Counted from the first letter of the stretch, positions 13,404-22,598 are shown. The stretch is 38,709 nt of DNA from CAIYOL01 sp964494805 (GCA_964494805.1 CAZBST010000017.1:1-38709); one strand, 5' to 3'. The notes: generated from the sequence alone by a model not told the origin. A program made the numbers and translations.

Positions 13404-16400
13404 TCAAGACGAGCGGGAGCAAGATTTAAAGTCATCGTAGAATTGGAGGATGCGGTCGGTAGTAGTTGAGCCAGCAAGAAGGTCGGGGGATTCTTTTTGG
13501 AGGCCCTGGAAAGTTGAGAGGATGTATTCAACATCATTTCGTTTGATACCGTAAAGTAAAAAGTAAGCGGCGTCAAGCTCGGCCATAAGGTTGAGACGTT
13601 CGGCGGAATCCCATTTGTGAACTTTAGGTTTAAAACCAGCAGCCTCAGCAAGGGGATTCATATCGTTGCTCGTGCAGGTCAATTTAAGGACACGGTCGGA
13701 AATCCATTTTTTGAGTGTTTGTTTTTTGTCCCAAGGACATTTCTGCTTATAGAAATCAGGCAGAAACATCGGGAATTGTTCTACAATGAAATAGTTGAGA
13801 TGAACACCACCAACTTTCTGGCGGGCAATAAAATCCATTGCAAAAGAATTAAGATTCGCCAACAAACAACAAGTCGTTTTAAAAGGCGCATCGGGTTCGA
13901 CTAGTATAAGGGGTGCGGAGTTTAAAACCGCAACGTGGGGGATGAAACCAGCAATCATGGTTCTCTGATTTGTAGAACTTGTAACGTCTTTATATGAGAT
14001 GTAAGCAGCCCGAACGTTTTTATCGAGAGAGCGATCAACCTCAGATTTATCAACCCACCATCGAGGTTCAGAGGAAAATTCGGGATTCTGGTGTTGCACA
14101 AGGGAGGTTGCATCAGGTTGGCCTTGTCGAACCCAATTTTCTTCGTCCATGATGATACTTGCGGCGCGATGGTCAAACATTTGAATCATCTTTGCTTCGT
14201 AGAGTGGCAGAAATACTTGCTTTCGTTTTTTCCAATTAGGGCCTTCACGTTTGAAACCGTCTGCTTTTAGTTGTTCAGCAGTGTGGAATAATTCGGCATC
14301 GTTGGTCTGATGGAACATTGTAAAGAACTTGATTCCCCAAGGGTTTCCGCCTTTTTTTCGAGTCCTATTCCACAGTACAGGGACGCGCTTATAAATATAT
14401 TTGGTAAGGTTTGCATCTCGTCTTGTGCGGAATATGGGACAGGTCTGGGTATTGGGATTGAGGAGTTTGAAGTCGCGGGCGGACAGATCTATGTGGCGGG
14501 AGTCATCTTTGATGTCATTCATTTCTCGTGCGAAGAATACGAAGTCGGCGGACTTGGATTTGTTTTTCGAGCCGCCGAAAAGAAGGACGGAGAATTTGTA
14601 AGAACGGTGAACATCGGGAAATATGGGCGCTTTATTTTCAAAGTCGTACAGGCCAGAAAGTGTTTGCGAATTGACAAGTTTTGCGAAGAAATCTTCGTTG
14701 GTTTTATCTGTGGCAATGCCTGTGGGGACAAGGAGGCCAACGCGGCCTATTGGTGAGACAATAGAGTGGGCAAGTTCGGCGAAAACTGCATAAGTGTTAA
14801 TATCACCTTTGCCGGTAAGAGGGTATCGGTCGCAATTACGGATATAGGCAAGAGAATTATCAGCTTTTGACTGTGCATCGAGGTATTTCTGATACAAGTC
14901 TGGATTTTTAGTTTTGAGCTTGTCTATAAGTTTGCGGCGTTTTGCAGCATTGTCAGCGGATGCAATGTCTGGTGCAGAGGTATCGAAAAACTCACGCTCC
15001 TGGAGTTTCATTCGTTCCCAAGGAGGATTTCCAATAACGCAGTCGAAGCCGGGGTTTGGACGGGAGAAGACATCTTTGAATGTTTCTTTCCAGTCAAGTG
15101 CGAGAGGGTCAGTTTGCTTATTTGATATTAATGAATTTCCGCAGACGATATTTTTGGACAGGTCTGCAAGAGTTTTACGTTTATATGCAGAACGCAGCCA
15201 GAGGGCAAGCTGAGCGATTTCGACAGCTTCAGGTGAGAGGTCAACGCCGAAGAGATTGTCGTGGAGAATGAAGTCAGAGACCTTATCGCGGAGTTCATCG
15301 GCAAGTTTCGGTTCGTGGATTTCAAGTGTGTCGAGGATTTCTACGTATTTATCTTCAAGGATATTGTAGGCGCGGATAAGAAAGGCGCCCGAACCGCAGG
15401 CGGGGTCAACGATTTTTATGTTTTGGAGTTCTTCGATGGTGTTTTGGGCGAAGGCGGTTACCCTTTTTTTCTCAGTTTTCGCATCGATTTGGTCAAGGCG
15501 GACGCCGAAGTTTTTTTCGAGCAGTTTAATTCTTTGGTCAGCGATTGTTCCAACGGTGTTTTCTGCGATGAAGCCGGTAAATTCGGGAGGGGTGTAGTAT
15601 ATGCCGCCCTTTTTTCTTTCGGCAGATTTTGCCATTTTGCCGCTTGGTTTTTCTTCTTTCGACTCGAAAACACCTGTGAGGCGGATTTTCTCAATGTCGT
15701 TGATGGATTTTTCAAAGATATGGCCGAGGACATCGACATTTACTTCGTAGGCAAAGTCGTAATCGCCGACGATCTTGAAGAAATCGGTCCATTCATCGTC
15801 AAGGTCGAGTTTATCGATGTCTGCATCTTCGCGGAACAGACCGCCGTTATACGGAGGGATGTCGCGGTTTATATTTCCTTTGTCGATACTTTCAAACAAG
15901 GCAAGGAAGTTTTTCCATTTGCGTGGGGTGGCTCTTTCGAATGGCGCGACGTAAGCCCAAGATTCGCTGAGGGACTTTGGGGGAAGCAGTCCTCGGTCTT
16001 CACAGAACGCGATGAAGATTATGCGGTCAAGCAATTTTTGCGCGACGCGGATGGCCTTATCGGGAGGAAAATTACGTTCCGAGCCGGAAAGATAAGTAAT
16101 CAATTTAAGACGTTCATCGTGATAGCGGGCATATAGCTCACTGCCAACCTCGCGCTGGCGTGTTGTGCAGTTTTCGAGAAGCATTTCCGCTCTTGGGATT
16201 CTCTGTAGAGGAGTTGGTAAGAGACCGCCTTTTTCGAGGAGGTAGTAAAACTTGAGAAAGTTCTCTCTTTGACGTAGGTCATGCAAAGTAAAAAGTTCAT
16301 AAGCCCTTGGAGTTTGGTTTCGGTGATACAAGCGAAAGCTGACGTAGTTACAGACGATACCCCAAGGGCATTCGGGGACATTATATAGATAATCCCAACA

Positions 16401-16856
16401 CTGCTGGACTGGAGTACGGCCATTAAAACGGTCTTTATCAACATTAACTTTGGGGCCTTTAAGTTCGATGACGGCGCGGACTTGCGGTTTTTGGCGGGCG
16501 CCAAAAATGCCGATTGCGGCATCAGCTTGTCCGCCGTTAACAAAGTATTTTTGCTGGAAATTCCAGTTTTCCTTGTTGTCTGCGAAAAGGGTGTAGCCGA
16601 GGGCTTCACCAAAAATTTCCTTGCAGAACTCGCCTTCGATAGAGGTTTCTTTCATTGAGTCGAGTTTGCCGCTGGATTCAATAACCGCCCACTTGCAGAT
16701 TATTTCGTAGGCATGGTCTTGGTTGGGGCCTTTGAGACGCTGGTCGCGTGATTCCTTTTCCAATAAGGCAGGGAGGAACAAAGGACGTGCGCGTCGATTT
16801 TCGCCATAACGTGCCTTATTAAGTTCTGGAAATAGGCCTTCTTGCTTTGCGGCCAT
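13404..16856 (-). CDS. Type IIG restriction-modification enzyme (Eco57I-like)
   Basis: This 1150-aa single chain should both cut and methylate DNA. The N-terminal region has a PD-(D/E)xK nuclease pattern: QADAAIG near 112 followed by VRAVIELKGPKV near 130, giving the D...ExK triad. The middle is an Eco57I-type adenine methyltransferase with SAM-binding motif I DPACGSGAFL (near 485) and catalytic motif IV CVIGNPPWERM (near 610). The C-terminal third resembles a TaqI-type target recognition domain. One protein thus combines cutting, methylation and specificity, and no separate hsdS, BREX or Pgl partner lies nearby. The frame extends upstream to 16949, but the ATG at 16856 (MAAKQEGLFPELNK) starts the recognisable protein. 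The ribosome binding site is weak. Repeat-bearing gaps flank the gene on both sides, which fits acquisition by transfer. Confidence 0.9.
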   Translation of the reverse strand: MAAKQEGLFPELNKARYGENRRARPLFLPALLEKESRDQRLKGPNQDHAYEIICKWAVIESSGKLDSMKETSIEGEFCKEIFGEALGYTLFADNKENWNFQQKYFVNGGQADAAIGIFGARQKPQVRAVIELKGPKVNVDKDRFNGRTPVQQCWDYLYNVPECPWGIVCNYVSFRLYHRNQTPRAYELFTLHDLRQRENFLKFYYLLEKGGLLPTPLQRIPRAEMLLENCTTRQREVGSELYARYHDERLKLITYLSGSERNFPPDKAIRVAQKLLDRIIFIAFCEDRGLLPPKSLSESWAYVAPFERATPRKWKNFLALFESIDKGNINRDIPPYNGGLFREDADIDKLDLDDEWTDFFKIVGDYDFAYEVNVDVLGHIFEKSINDIEKIRLTGVFESKEEKPSGKMAKSAERKKGGIYYTPPEFTGFIAENTVGTIADQRIKLLEKNFGVRLDQIDAKTEKKRVTAFAQNTIEELQNIKIVDPACGSGAFLIRAYNILEDKYVEILDTLEIHEPKLADELRDKVSDFILHDNLFGVDLSPEAVEIAQLALWLRSAYKRKTLADLSKNIVCGNSLISNKQTDPLALDWKETFKDVFSRPNPGFDCVIGNPPWERMKLQEREFFDTSAPDIASADNAAKRRKLIDKLKTKNPDLYQKYLDAQSKADNSLAYIRNCDRYPLTGKGDINTYAVFAELAHSIVSPIGRVGLLVPTGIATDKTNEDFFAKLVNSQTLSGLYDFENKAPIFPDVHRSYKFSVLLFGGSKNKSKSADFVFFAREMNDIKDDSRHIDLSARDFKLLNPNTQTCPIFRTRRDANLTKYIYKRVPVLWNRTRKKGGNPWGIKFFTMFHQTNDAELFHTAEQLKADGFKREGPNWKKRKQVFLPLYEAKMIQMFDHRAASIIMDEENWVRQGQPDATSLVQHQNPEFSSEPRWWVDKSEVDRSLDKNVRAAYISYKDVTSSTNQRTMIAGFIPHVAVLNSAPLILVEPDAPFKTTCCLLANLNSFAMDFIARQKVGGVHLNYFIVEQFPMFLPDFYKQKCPWDKKQTLKKWISDRVLKLTCTSNDMNPLAEAAGFKPKVHKWDSAERLNLMAELDAAYFLLYGIKRNDVEYILSTFQGLQKESPDLLAGSTTTDRILQFYDDFKSCSRSS

Positions 16857-17134
16857 TGTTTTTACTTTCTTGTGTGTTTTTCTGGTAAATTTTACTGGGG
16901 ATATTGTAAGAGGAGAAGGGAAGATAATCAAGGGTAACCCCCCCAACATAAAGTTGAGGGCTAAATGATAAGGAAGAACCCGGTAACAAATTGTAGGGCA
17001 AACAGAGCAGGGGGGTGGTTTACGCTGATTTTGGGCAGAGAAACTCTGGCTTGTCTTTGGCGACGGTTTTGAATATTGCTAATCGCAGATTAGATAAATC
17101 CCGCCAGGGACGGGAAGAATCGGGACGCAGAGAA
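16857..17134. repeat. Intergenic stretch with a TAATC/GATTA dyad repeat
   Basis: No gene is supported. At 17080-17101 there is a 22-bp element starting TAATCGCAGATTA. It recurs with 19 of 22 bases identical at 17482-17503 (TAATCACAGATTA). Each copy contains the dyad TAATC/GATTA. The two copies flank the small zinc-ribbon gene as direct repeats. Confidence 0.45.
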
Positions 17135-17305
17135 TTAATAAGAAGAACTTCTCTTCTTTGCGTAACAGCTTTTGCAGTAAACGGGCCTACCTTCTTTAGG
17201 CTGAAACGGAACTTCACATTCCTGTCCACATTCTGCACAGATTGCTTTGAACATCTGGCGTGGTCCAAAGTCCTTCCTTGGGCCACCTTTGCTAAAATCT
17301 CCCAC
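17135..17305 (-). CDS. Small CxxC/CxxC zinc-ribbon protein (56 aa)
   Basis: This short gene is easily missed. It reads GTG GGA GAT... from 17305 to TAA at 17135. The core FKAICAECGQECEVPF, then KEGRPVYCKSCYAKK, gives CxxC-x3-C and CxxC pairs. It matches the small zinc-ribbon family of the type 'MFxAxCxxCGxxCEVPFxPxxxxPVYCxxCF', which is widespread in uncultured bacteria and has no proven role. The N-terminus (GDFSKGGPRKDFGPRQ) is basic and glycine-rich. A GGAG lies 7 bases before the GTG. There is no membrane segment, so it is probably cytoplasmic and may bind nucleic acid. The longer frames in other phases here are shadows. It stands between accA and the restriction enzyme on the same strand. 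Confidence 0.85.
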   Translation of the reverse strand: MGDFSKGGPRKDFGPRQMFKAICAECGQECEVPFQPKEGRPVYCKSCYAKKRSSSY

Positions 17306-17315
17306 GACTTTTCTC

Positions 17316-17513
17316 CAAATAGAGATAATAAAAAATGTTTAGAACGTTAATACGAGACAACAAATGTAATCGAATTGCATCCCATTATCAAGACATATTT
17401 TGTGAAATAATACGATTTTTTTAGCCACGAATTCACCGCAGAGAACGCTGGGAACGCAGAGAGAAAAAGATGGGGATTTTTTAATCACAGATTAAATATA
17501 TCCGAAAGAGAAC
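17316..17513. repeat. Intergenic repeats downstream of accA
   Basis: This gap holds the second TAATCACAGATTA copy (17482-17503) and a block reading CCACGAATTCACCGCAGAGAA followed by CGCTGGGAACGCAGAGAGA, a typical low-complexity interspersed repeat. A shorter 'GGGACGCAGAGAA' occurs at about 17123. No gene was found. Confidence 0.4.
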
Positions 17514-18578
17514 TCAGACTTCTGCGGGGACGGGTTTTGGTTTTGCCCGGCGGGGTTTTGCAGCAGATTTTATCCGGGTTTTGTCCAGCTTGGCGGAAAT
17601 GCTTATGTGACTGCCTATCGAGCGCAATTTTTTGTATCTGCTGTCAAGGAGATTATCAATCTTTATGCGTTTGAGGTCGCGGAGAGTTTTAACAATATAT
17701 TCCCCGACATTGTGAACGGTGTCGTGAACGTTTCGATGGGCGCCGCCAAGAGGCTCGGGAATAATTGCATCAACGAGATTTAACTTATACAAATCCTTAC
17801 TTGTCAATTTAAGGGCTTCTGCGGCATCGGGTGCCTGTGAGCCATCACGCCAAAGAATCGCAGCACAGCCTTCAGGTGAGATTACCGAATAATAAGCGAA
17901 TTCGAGCATCGCCATTCTGTCGCCTACGCCTATGCCCAGGGCACCACCTGAGCCTCCCTCGCCAATGCAGATGCAAATTATCGGCACATGCAGACGCGCC
18001 ATTTCCATAAGATTGACCGCGATTGCCTGAGCCTGTCCGCGCTCCTCGGCACCGATGCCGGGATATGCTCCCGGGGTGTCAATCAGGGTAACGACAGGGA
18101 TATTGTACTTTTCTGCGAATTTCATTTTGGCAATCGCCTTGCGGTAACCCTCGGGATTTGGGCAGCCGAAATTGCAGGCGACTTTTTCCTTTGTGTCCCT
18201 GCCTTTATTCTGGCCGACGATTAATACCCTTTCTCTGCCGATTTCACCTAAACCTGTTATGATTGCCCGGTCATTGCCAAAGCACTTATCGCCGTGCAGT
18301 TCGCGAAAATCTTTCACCATCAGGTCGAGGTAGTCTGAGAGAAGGGGCCTTTTTGGATGGCGTGCCACCTGGACAGTCTGCCAGGCGGAGAGGTTCGAGT
18401 AGATACGTTTAAGCTCGGCCACCTGCTTTTGCTGGAGGGAGGAAATCTCAGCAGAATAGTCAATTCCTTTGACGGAACTGAGCTTGCGCAACTCGTTCAT
18501 CTGGCGGTCGAGGTCGGCGACTTTGTCTTCGAAGTCGAGATAATCGCCATCGGTGATTTTATTTTTATTGTTCGGCAT
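17514..18578 (-). CDS. accA: Acetyl-CoA carboxylase carboxyltransferase subunit alpha AccA
   Basis: AccA is one half of the carboxyltransferase that moves the carboxyl group from biotin to acetyl-CoA, making malonyl-CoA for fatty acid synthesis. The 354-aa protein has the N-terminal helical part (DYLDFEDKVADLDRQMNEL), then the crotonase-fold core: VLIVGQNKGRDTKEK, FGCPNPEGYRKAIAKMKFAE, TLIDTPGAYPGIGAEERGQA and GEGGSGGALGIGVGDRMAM. The oxyanion-hole and CoA-binding loops are intact. It is some 30 residues longer than E. coli AccA because of a basic C-terminal tail rich in Lys, Arg and Pro. The partner accD is not in the window. It is transcribed away from tyrA. Confidence 0.96.
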   Translation of the reverse strand: MPNNKNKITDGDYLDFEDKVADLDRQMNELRKLSSVKGIDYSAEISSLQQKQVAELKRIYSNLSAWQTVQVARHPKRPLLSDYLDLMVKDFRELHGDKCFGNDRAIITGLGEIGRERVLIVGQNKGRDTKEKVACNFGCPNPEGYRKAIAKMKFAEKYNIPVVTLIDTPGAYPGIGAEERGQAQAIAVNLMEMARLHVPIICICIGEGGSGGALGIGVGDRMAMLEFAYYSVISPEGCAAILWRDGSQAPDAAEALKLTSKDLYKLNLVDAIIPEPLGGAHRNVHDTVHNVGEYIVKTLRDLKRIKIDNLLDSRYKKLRSIGSHISISAKLDKTRIKSAAKPRRAKPKPVPAEV

Positions 18579-18643
18579 TTATTGTAATCTCAGGTTTTGT
18601 TGTATGCACCACAATTATATACAACAGAAACAGAAATAGTCAT

Positions 18644-18679
18644 AAAAAAAGCCAGCCCGTAAAGGGCGGGACGTTTTTT
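18644..18679. terminator. Hairpin with A-run and T-run between divergent genes
   Basis: GCCC (18655-18658) and GGGC (18664-18667) pair around GTAAA and extend by CC/GG with one bulged A. Seven A's precede it and six T's follow it, so it looks like a bidirectional terminator. It is in an odd place, between the starts of the divergent genes accA and tyrA. It may be a relic or may insulate the two promoters. Confidence 0.45.
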
Positions 18680-18755
18680 CTTTCGCCGTATCCATCGGCT
18701 CTTCCTATTAAAGTTAAAATAATAACATTTCGGCGGCAGAAATCAAAGAAAAAAT

Positions 18756-18784
18756 TTGACATCCAGGGCAGCTTGCTATATTTT
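18756..18784 (+). promoter_or_regulatory. Promoter of the tyrA-purSL-purQ operon
   Basis: TTGACA (18756-18761), a 17-base spacer and TATTTT (18779-18784) make a good sigma-70-type promoter. The TTG at 18756 is the -35 box and so cannot be the start codon of the downstream gene. Transcription would begin near 18791. Confidence 0.7.
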
Positions 18785-18827
18785 TAGCAAGATTTGTTTT
18801 GTGCCATCTTTTCATAAGGTCTTGATT

Positions 18828-19703
18828 TTGAAAGAGTTAAAGCAAATAACGGTTATAGGCCTGGGTCTTTTAGGGGGGTCGACGGCGCTGGCAGTTTTGC
18901 GCACATTTGCAGGCGTAAAGACGATAGGTTACAGCCATCGCAGCGTTACTCGTCGAAAAGCTCGACAATTGACGGTCGCAACTGAAATCGCAGATGATAT
19001 GAGGAAGAGCGTATCCAAGGCAGACCTTGTTATTCTGGCGACGCCAATAGGCACATTCGAGAAAATCTTCGGTGAAATCAGTGATGTGCTACCAAAGGGC
19101 TGCATTGTTACCGATGTCGGCTCGACAAAAGTTCTGCCGCACCGGTGGGCGGCAAAGAAGCTGCCTGAAACGGTCCACTATGTCGGCTCTCATCCAATAG
19201 CCGGTTCGGAGCAGAGAGGCGTTGAATTTGCCAGAGACGATTTGTTTGAAGGGGCCATCTGTATTCTAACAACAACAAAAAAAACCAACCGGCAGGCGGT
19301 GCAGACTCTTAAGAAATTCTGGTCGAGGCTCGGATGCTGTGTCAAATTGATGAGACCGGCTGAGCACGACAGGATACTTGCAAATGTAAGTCATCTGCCG
19401 CATATAGCAGCGGCGTCGCTGATAAATGCCAGCAGCGTCAAAGAGCTCACATTTGCCGGCAAAGGATTTATGGATACGTCGAGAATAGCATCGGGACCGG
19501 CTAATATCTGGGCTGATGTATTAGCGACAAACGCAAACAATGTCACCAGAAGCATCGATAGAATTACAACGGAACTGGGGAAACTGAAAAAAGCAATCAA
19601 AAACGGTGACAAAAAACAGATTGAAAAACTGCTTGAGGCAGCAAGGGCCAAACGCAGCGCACTGGTAAACTACAAAATAAAAAAGAAGGAAATAATATCG
19701 TGA
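18828..19703 (+). CDS. tyrA: Prephenate dehydrogenase (TyrA-type)
   Basis: This enzyme oxidises prephenate (or arogenate) to the tyrosine precursor, using NAD(P). The 291-aa protein has the Rossmann dinucleotide loop VIGLGLLGGSTA near the N-terminus, ILATPIGTFEKI, DVGSTK, and VGSHPIAGSEQRGVEFA with the catalytic His. VSHLPHIAAASL is the second conserved block. It lacks a chorismate mutase or ACT domain. The start is TTG at 18828, chosen because AAGG lies 8 bases upstream and the protein begins MKELKQITVIGLG. An earlier TTG at 18756 is part of the promoter. TyrA overlaps the purSL start by 4 bases (GTGA), so the genes form one operon. Prephenate and arogenate forms cannot be told apart here. 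Confidence 0.9.
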   Translation: MKELKQITVIGLGLLGGSTALAVLRTFAGVKTIGYSHRSVTRRKARQLTVATEIADDMRKSVSKADLVILATPIGTFEKIFGEISDVLPKGCIVTDVGSTKVLPHRWAAKKLPETVHYVGSHPIAGSEQRGVEFARDDLFEGAICILTTTKKTNRQAVQTLKKFWSRLGCCVKLMRPAEHDRILANVSHLPHIAAASLINASSVKELTFAGKGFMDTSRIASGPANIWADVLATNANNVTRSIDRITTELGKLKKAIKNGDKKQIEKLLEAARAKRSALVNYKIKKKEIIS

Positions 19704-22582
19704 AGCAATGGCGATTCGAGGTTTTTAATCGTCCCGGATTTGCCGATGTTGGCGGCAACAGGGTGTTGGAAGACATTGGGGAATTAGGCATCCGTTCGGT
19801 GGAAGCGGTCCAGTCGGCCAAAGTCTTTTTGATTGAGGCAGAATTTAACAAAGGTTTTGCGGAGCGTCTGGCGAAAGAGCTTTTAACTGATACTGTTTGC
19901 GAAGATTATTATATAGGCAGGAGCGGTAAACCAGCAGGACTGGCGAAAGCGACGCTAATTGAGGTGCACTTGAAAAGCGGGGTTACCGACCCCGTGGCTG
20001 AATCGGTGATGGCTGCAATAGCTGATATGGGTGTAACGGCCAATAATGTGCGGACGGCACGGAAGTATGTTTTGCTGGGTGACATCTCCACAAAACAAAC
20101 CGATACAATCGCAAAGAAAATTTTAGCAAACGACTGTATCGAAGACGTGATAATCGGGAGCGAAGCTGAACCGCCAAGTCCACATCTTAAACCATACGAG
20201 CTAAAGATAGTACACTGGCCTGTGTGCGACCTCTATGACGATGGGCTTGTAGCACTGAGCAAAAAAAGGGACCTGTTTCTTAATCTGGCCGAGATGCAAA
20301 CCATCCAAAAATATTACAGGCAGTTAGGCAGAGAACCAACTGACGTGGAACTGGAATCGCTGGGGCAGACGTGGAGCGAGCATTGCGTCCATAAAACGCT
20401 TAAAAGCGCCGTTGATATGTCAATCAACGGCAAAGAAATACACTTCGAGAACCTTTTGAAAGAGACCGTTTTCAAAGCTACACAGCAACTTAACAAGAGC
20501 TGGTGTATATCCGTTTTTTCCGATAACGCAGGTGTGGTGGAGTTCGATGAGGATTCGGCGGTCTGTTTTAAGGTCGAAACGCACAATCGTCCTTCGGCGC
20601 TGGACCCATACGGCGGGTCAGCTACCGGCATCGGAGGAGTAATACGTGACCCAATGGGGACAGGGCTTGGGGCGAGACCAATTGCCAACACGGACATATT
20701 CTGCTTCGGTGCACCAGATAAGAAGCTCGAAGAAATACCCAAAGGGGTTCTGCATCCAAGAAGAATTATGAAAGGGGTTGTAGCCGGTGTTCGCGACTAC
20801 GGCAACAGGATGGGAATACCAACGGTCAACGGTGCAATTTACTTTGACGACAGATATTTGGGTAATCCGCTGGTTTACTGCGGGAACATCGGGCTGATGG
20901 ACAAGAAGAAATGCTTTAAGAATCCACAAAGCGGAAACCTGATTATAGTGGTAGGGGGGCGAACAGGACGAGACGGGATACATGGGGCGACATTTTCAAG
21001 CGGTGAGATAACCCACGAATACGAAACGATATTCTCCCACGCTGTTCAAATCGGCAATCCGATAGTGGAGAAGAAGATGCTCGATGTGTTGATACAGGCA
21101 AATGAAGCCGGGCTATACGAGGCAATTACCGATTGTGGGGCAGGGGGGCTGAGCAGCGCGGTTGGCGAAATGGGTAAGGACCTCGGCGCCGAGGTCGATT
21201 TGGAAAAAGTGCCCTTAAAATACGCAGGGCTGAACTATGCCGAGATCTGGATAAGCGAAGCACAGGAGAGAATGGTCATAGCAGTCAAGCCCGAAAATTT
21301 AGGTGCGATAAAGAAAATTTTCGACGACGAGAATGTGGAGTCAACGGTAATCGGCAAATTCAGGAAAGATAAAAAACTGATACTACGATATAATGGCCAG
21401 CAGGTAGCCGAGATGGATATGGATTTTCTGCACGACGGTGTGCCGAAGATTCGGCGCAAGGCGGTGTGGAAACTGGCGGAGCTTTCTGAGCCGAGCATAG
21501 CTGAGAAAGACAATTACAACGAAGAACTTCTGCAGCTTCTCTCCTGCTATAACGTTGCCAGCAAGGAATGGGTAATCCGACAATATGACCATGAAGTTCA
21601 AGGCAGTTCAGTCATCAAGCCACTAATGGGCGTGGACAACGATGGGCCGAGCGACGCAGCGGTGATTAGACCGAAGTTCGACTCGGACAAGGGTCTTGCG
21701 ATTAGCTGCGGGATGAATCCATTGTATGGCGATATCGACCCATACTGGATGGCAGCGGCGGGCATCGATGAGGCGATAAGAAATTTGGTATGTGTAGGCG
21801 GACAGGCGGACAGGGTAGCGCTACTGGATAATTTCTGCTGGGGCAACTGCACGAAGCCAGAGACATTCGGGGCGCTGGTTCGGGCGGCGCAGGCGTGCTA
21901 TGATGGCGCAATTGCCTTCAATGTGCCGTTTATCTCCGGCAAAGATTCACTAAACAACGAATTTTCCTGTGAAGACGGAAGGCAGATTTCCATTCCGTCA
22001 ACGCTTCTGATAAGCGCGATATCAATAGTCGATGATGTCAATAAGTGTGTAACGATGGATGCAAAAAAGGAGGGTAATTTTCTCTTTGTGGTGGGCGAGA
22101 CGAAAAATGAATTGGGCGGTTCGCATTATTACAAAATCAATGGCCAACTTGGAGCTAATATTCCGAAAGTGGATTTAGAAACAGCTCCTAAAATCGCCAA
22201 GAGAGTCGGCAACGCAATTGCAAGGGGTCTTGTAGTCAGCTGTCACGATTGCTCTGAGGGCGGTCTGGCTGTGGCGCTGGCGGAGATGGCTTTTGCCGGC
22301 AGACTCGGTATAGAAGTAGACCTGCGAGGCCTGCCCAAAAGCGACGATTGTTCACGAGCAGATGCACAGCTATTCAGCGAATCAAACTCCCGCTATATTG
22401 TGGAAGTCGAGCGGAGGAATTACGATGCCTTTGTGAAGCTGATGTTAAATTTGCCGTTCGGACAAATTGGAAAAGTTACAGAACAAAAAACACTTGTCGT
22501 AAAAGCAGAAGACGGCAAGAAAGTTATTGAGGCAGATATTGATTTGCTAAAACAGGCGTGGCAGAAGCCGCTTGATTGGTAG
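19700..22582 (+). CDS. purL: Phosphoribosylformylglycinamidine synthase, PurS-PurS-PurL fusion
   Basis: This makes FGAM from FGAR, with ammonia from PurQ, in purine synthesis. The 960-aa protein has two PurS-like repeats at the N-terminus (about 3-78 and 82-155), followed by a small-type PurL from about 185. PurL motifs are intact: TWSEHCVHKT (near 224), FKVETHNRPSALDPYGGSAT (near 290), ITDCGAGGLSSAVGEMG and SCHDCSEGGLAVALAEM. PurS normally bridges PurL and PurQ as a separate small protein, and here two copies are built in. It starts at GTG 19700, overlapping the tyrA stop. PurQ follows after 16 bases. It is shorter than the long-type PurL of E. coli because the glutaminase is separate. The repeat boundaries are estimates. 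Confidence 0.92.
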   Translation: MKQWRFEVFNRPGFADVGGNRVLEDIGELGIRSVEAVQSAKVFLIEAEFNKGFAERLAKELLTDTVCEDYYIGRSGKPAGLAKATLIEVHLKSGVTDPVAESVMAAIADMGVTANNVRTARKYVLLGDISTKQTDTIAKKILANDCIEDVIIGSEAEPPSPHLKPYELKIVHWPVCDLYDDGLVALSKKRDLFLNLAEMQTIQKYYRQLGREPTDVELESLGQTWSEHCVHKTLKSAVDMSINGKEIHFENLLKETVFKATQQLNKSWCISVFSDNAGVVEFDEDSAVCFKVETHNRPSALDPYGGSATGIGGVIRDPMGTGLGARPIANTDIFCFGAPDKKLEEIPKGVLHPRRIMKGVVAGVRDYGNRMGIPTVNGAIYFDDRYLGNPLVYCGNIGLMDKKKCFKNPQSGNLIIVVGGRTGRDGIHGATFSSGEITHEYETIFSHAVQIGNPIVEKKMLDVLIQANEAGLYEAITDCGAGGLSSAVGEMGKDLGAEVDLEKVPLKYAGLNYAEIWISEAQERMVIAVKPENLGAIKKIFDDENVESTVIGKFRKDKKLILRYNGQQVAEMDMDFLHDGVPKIRRKAVWKLAELSEPSIAEKDNYNEELLQLLSCYNVASKEWVIRQYDHEVQGSSVIKPLMGVDNDGPSDAAVIRPKFDSDKGLAISCGMNPLYGDIDPYWMAAAGIDEAIRNLVCVGGQADRVALLDNFCWGNCTKPETFGALVRAAQACYDGAIAFNVPFISGKDSLNNEFSCEDGRQISIPSTLLISAISIVDDVNKCVTMDAKKEGNFLFVVGETKNELGGSHYYKINGQLGANIPKVDLETAPKIAKRVGNAIARGLVVSCHDCSEGGLAVALAEMAFAGRLGIEVDLRGLPKSDDCSRADAQLFSESNSRYIVEVERRNYDAFVKLMLNLPFGQIGKVTEQKTLVVKAEDGKKVIEADIDLLKQAWQKPLDW

Positions 22583-22598
22583 TAAATAAGGGTTGTTA

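Noticed and set aside
15261..16136. 291-codon plus-strand frame
   Set aside because: It is antisense to the type IIG enzyme and has no family features or ribosome binding site.
13404..16856. BREX (PglX) or other multi-gene defence system
   Set aside because: The protein has its own nuclease motif, and no pglZ, brxC or other partner is nearby.
17015..17350. 111-codon plus-strand frame and an 88-codon minus-strand frame
   Set aside because: Both overlap the small zinc-ribbon gene in other phases. The zinc-ribbon frame has conserved Cys motifs and a proper ribosome binding site.
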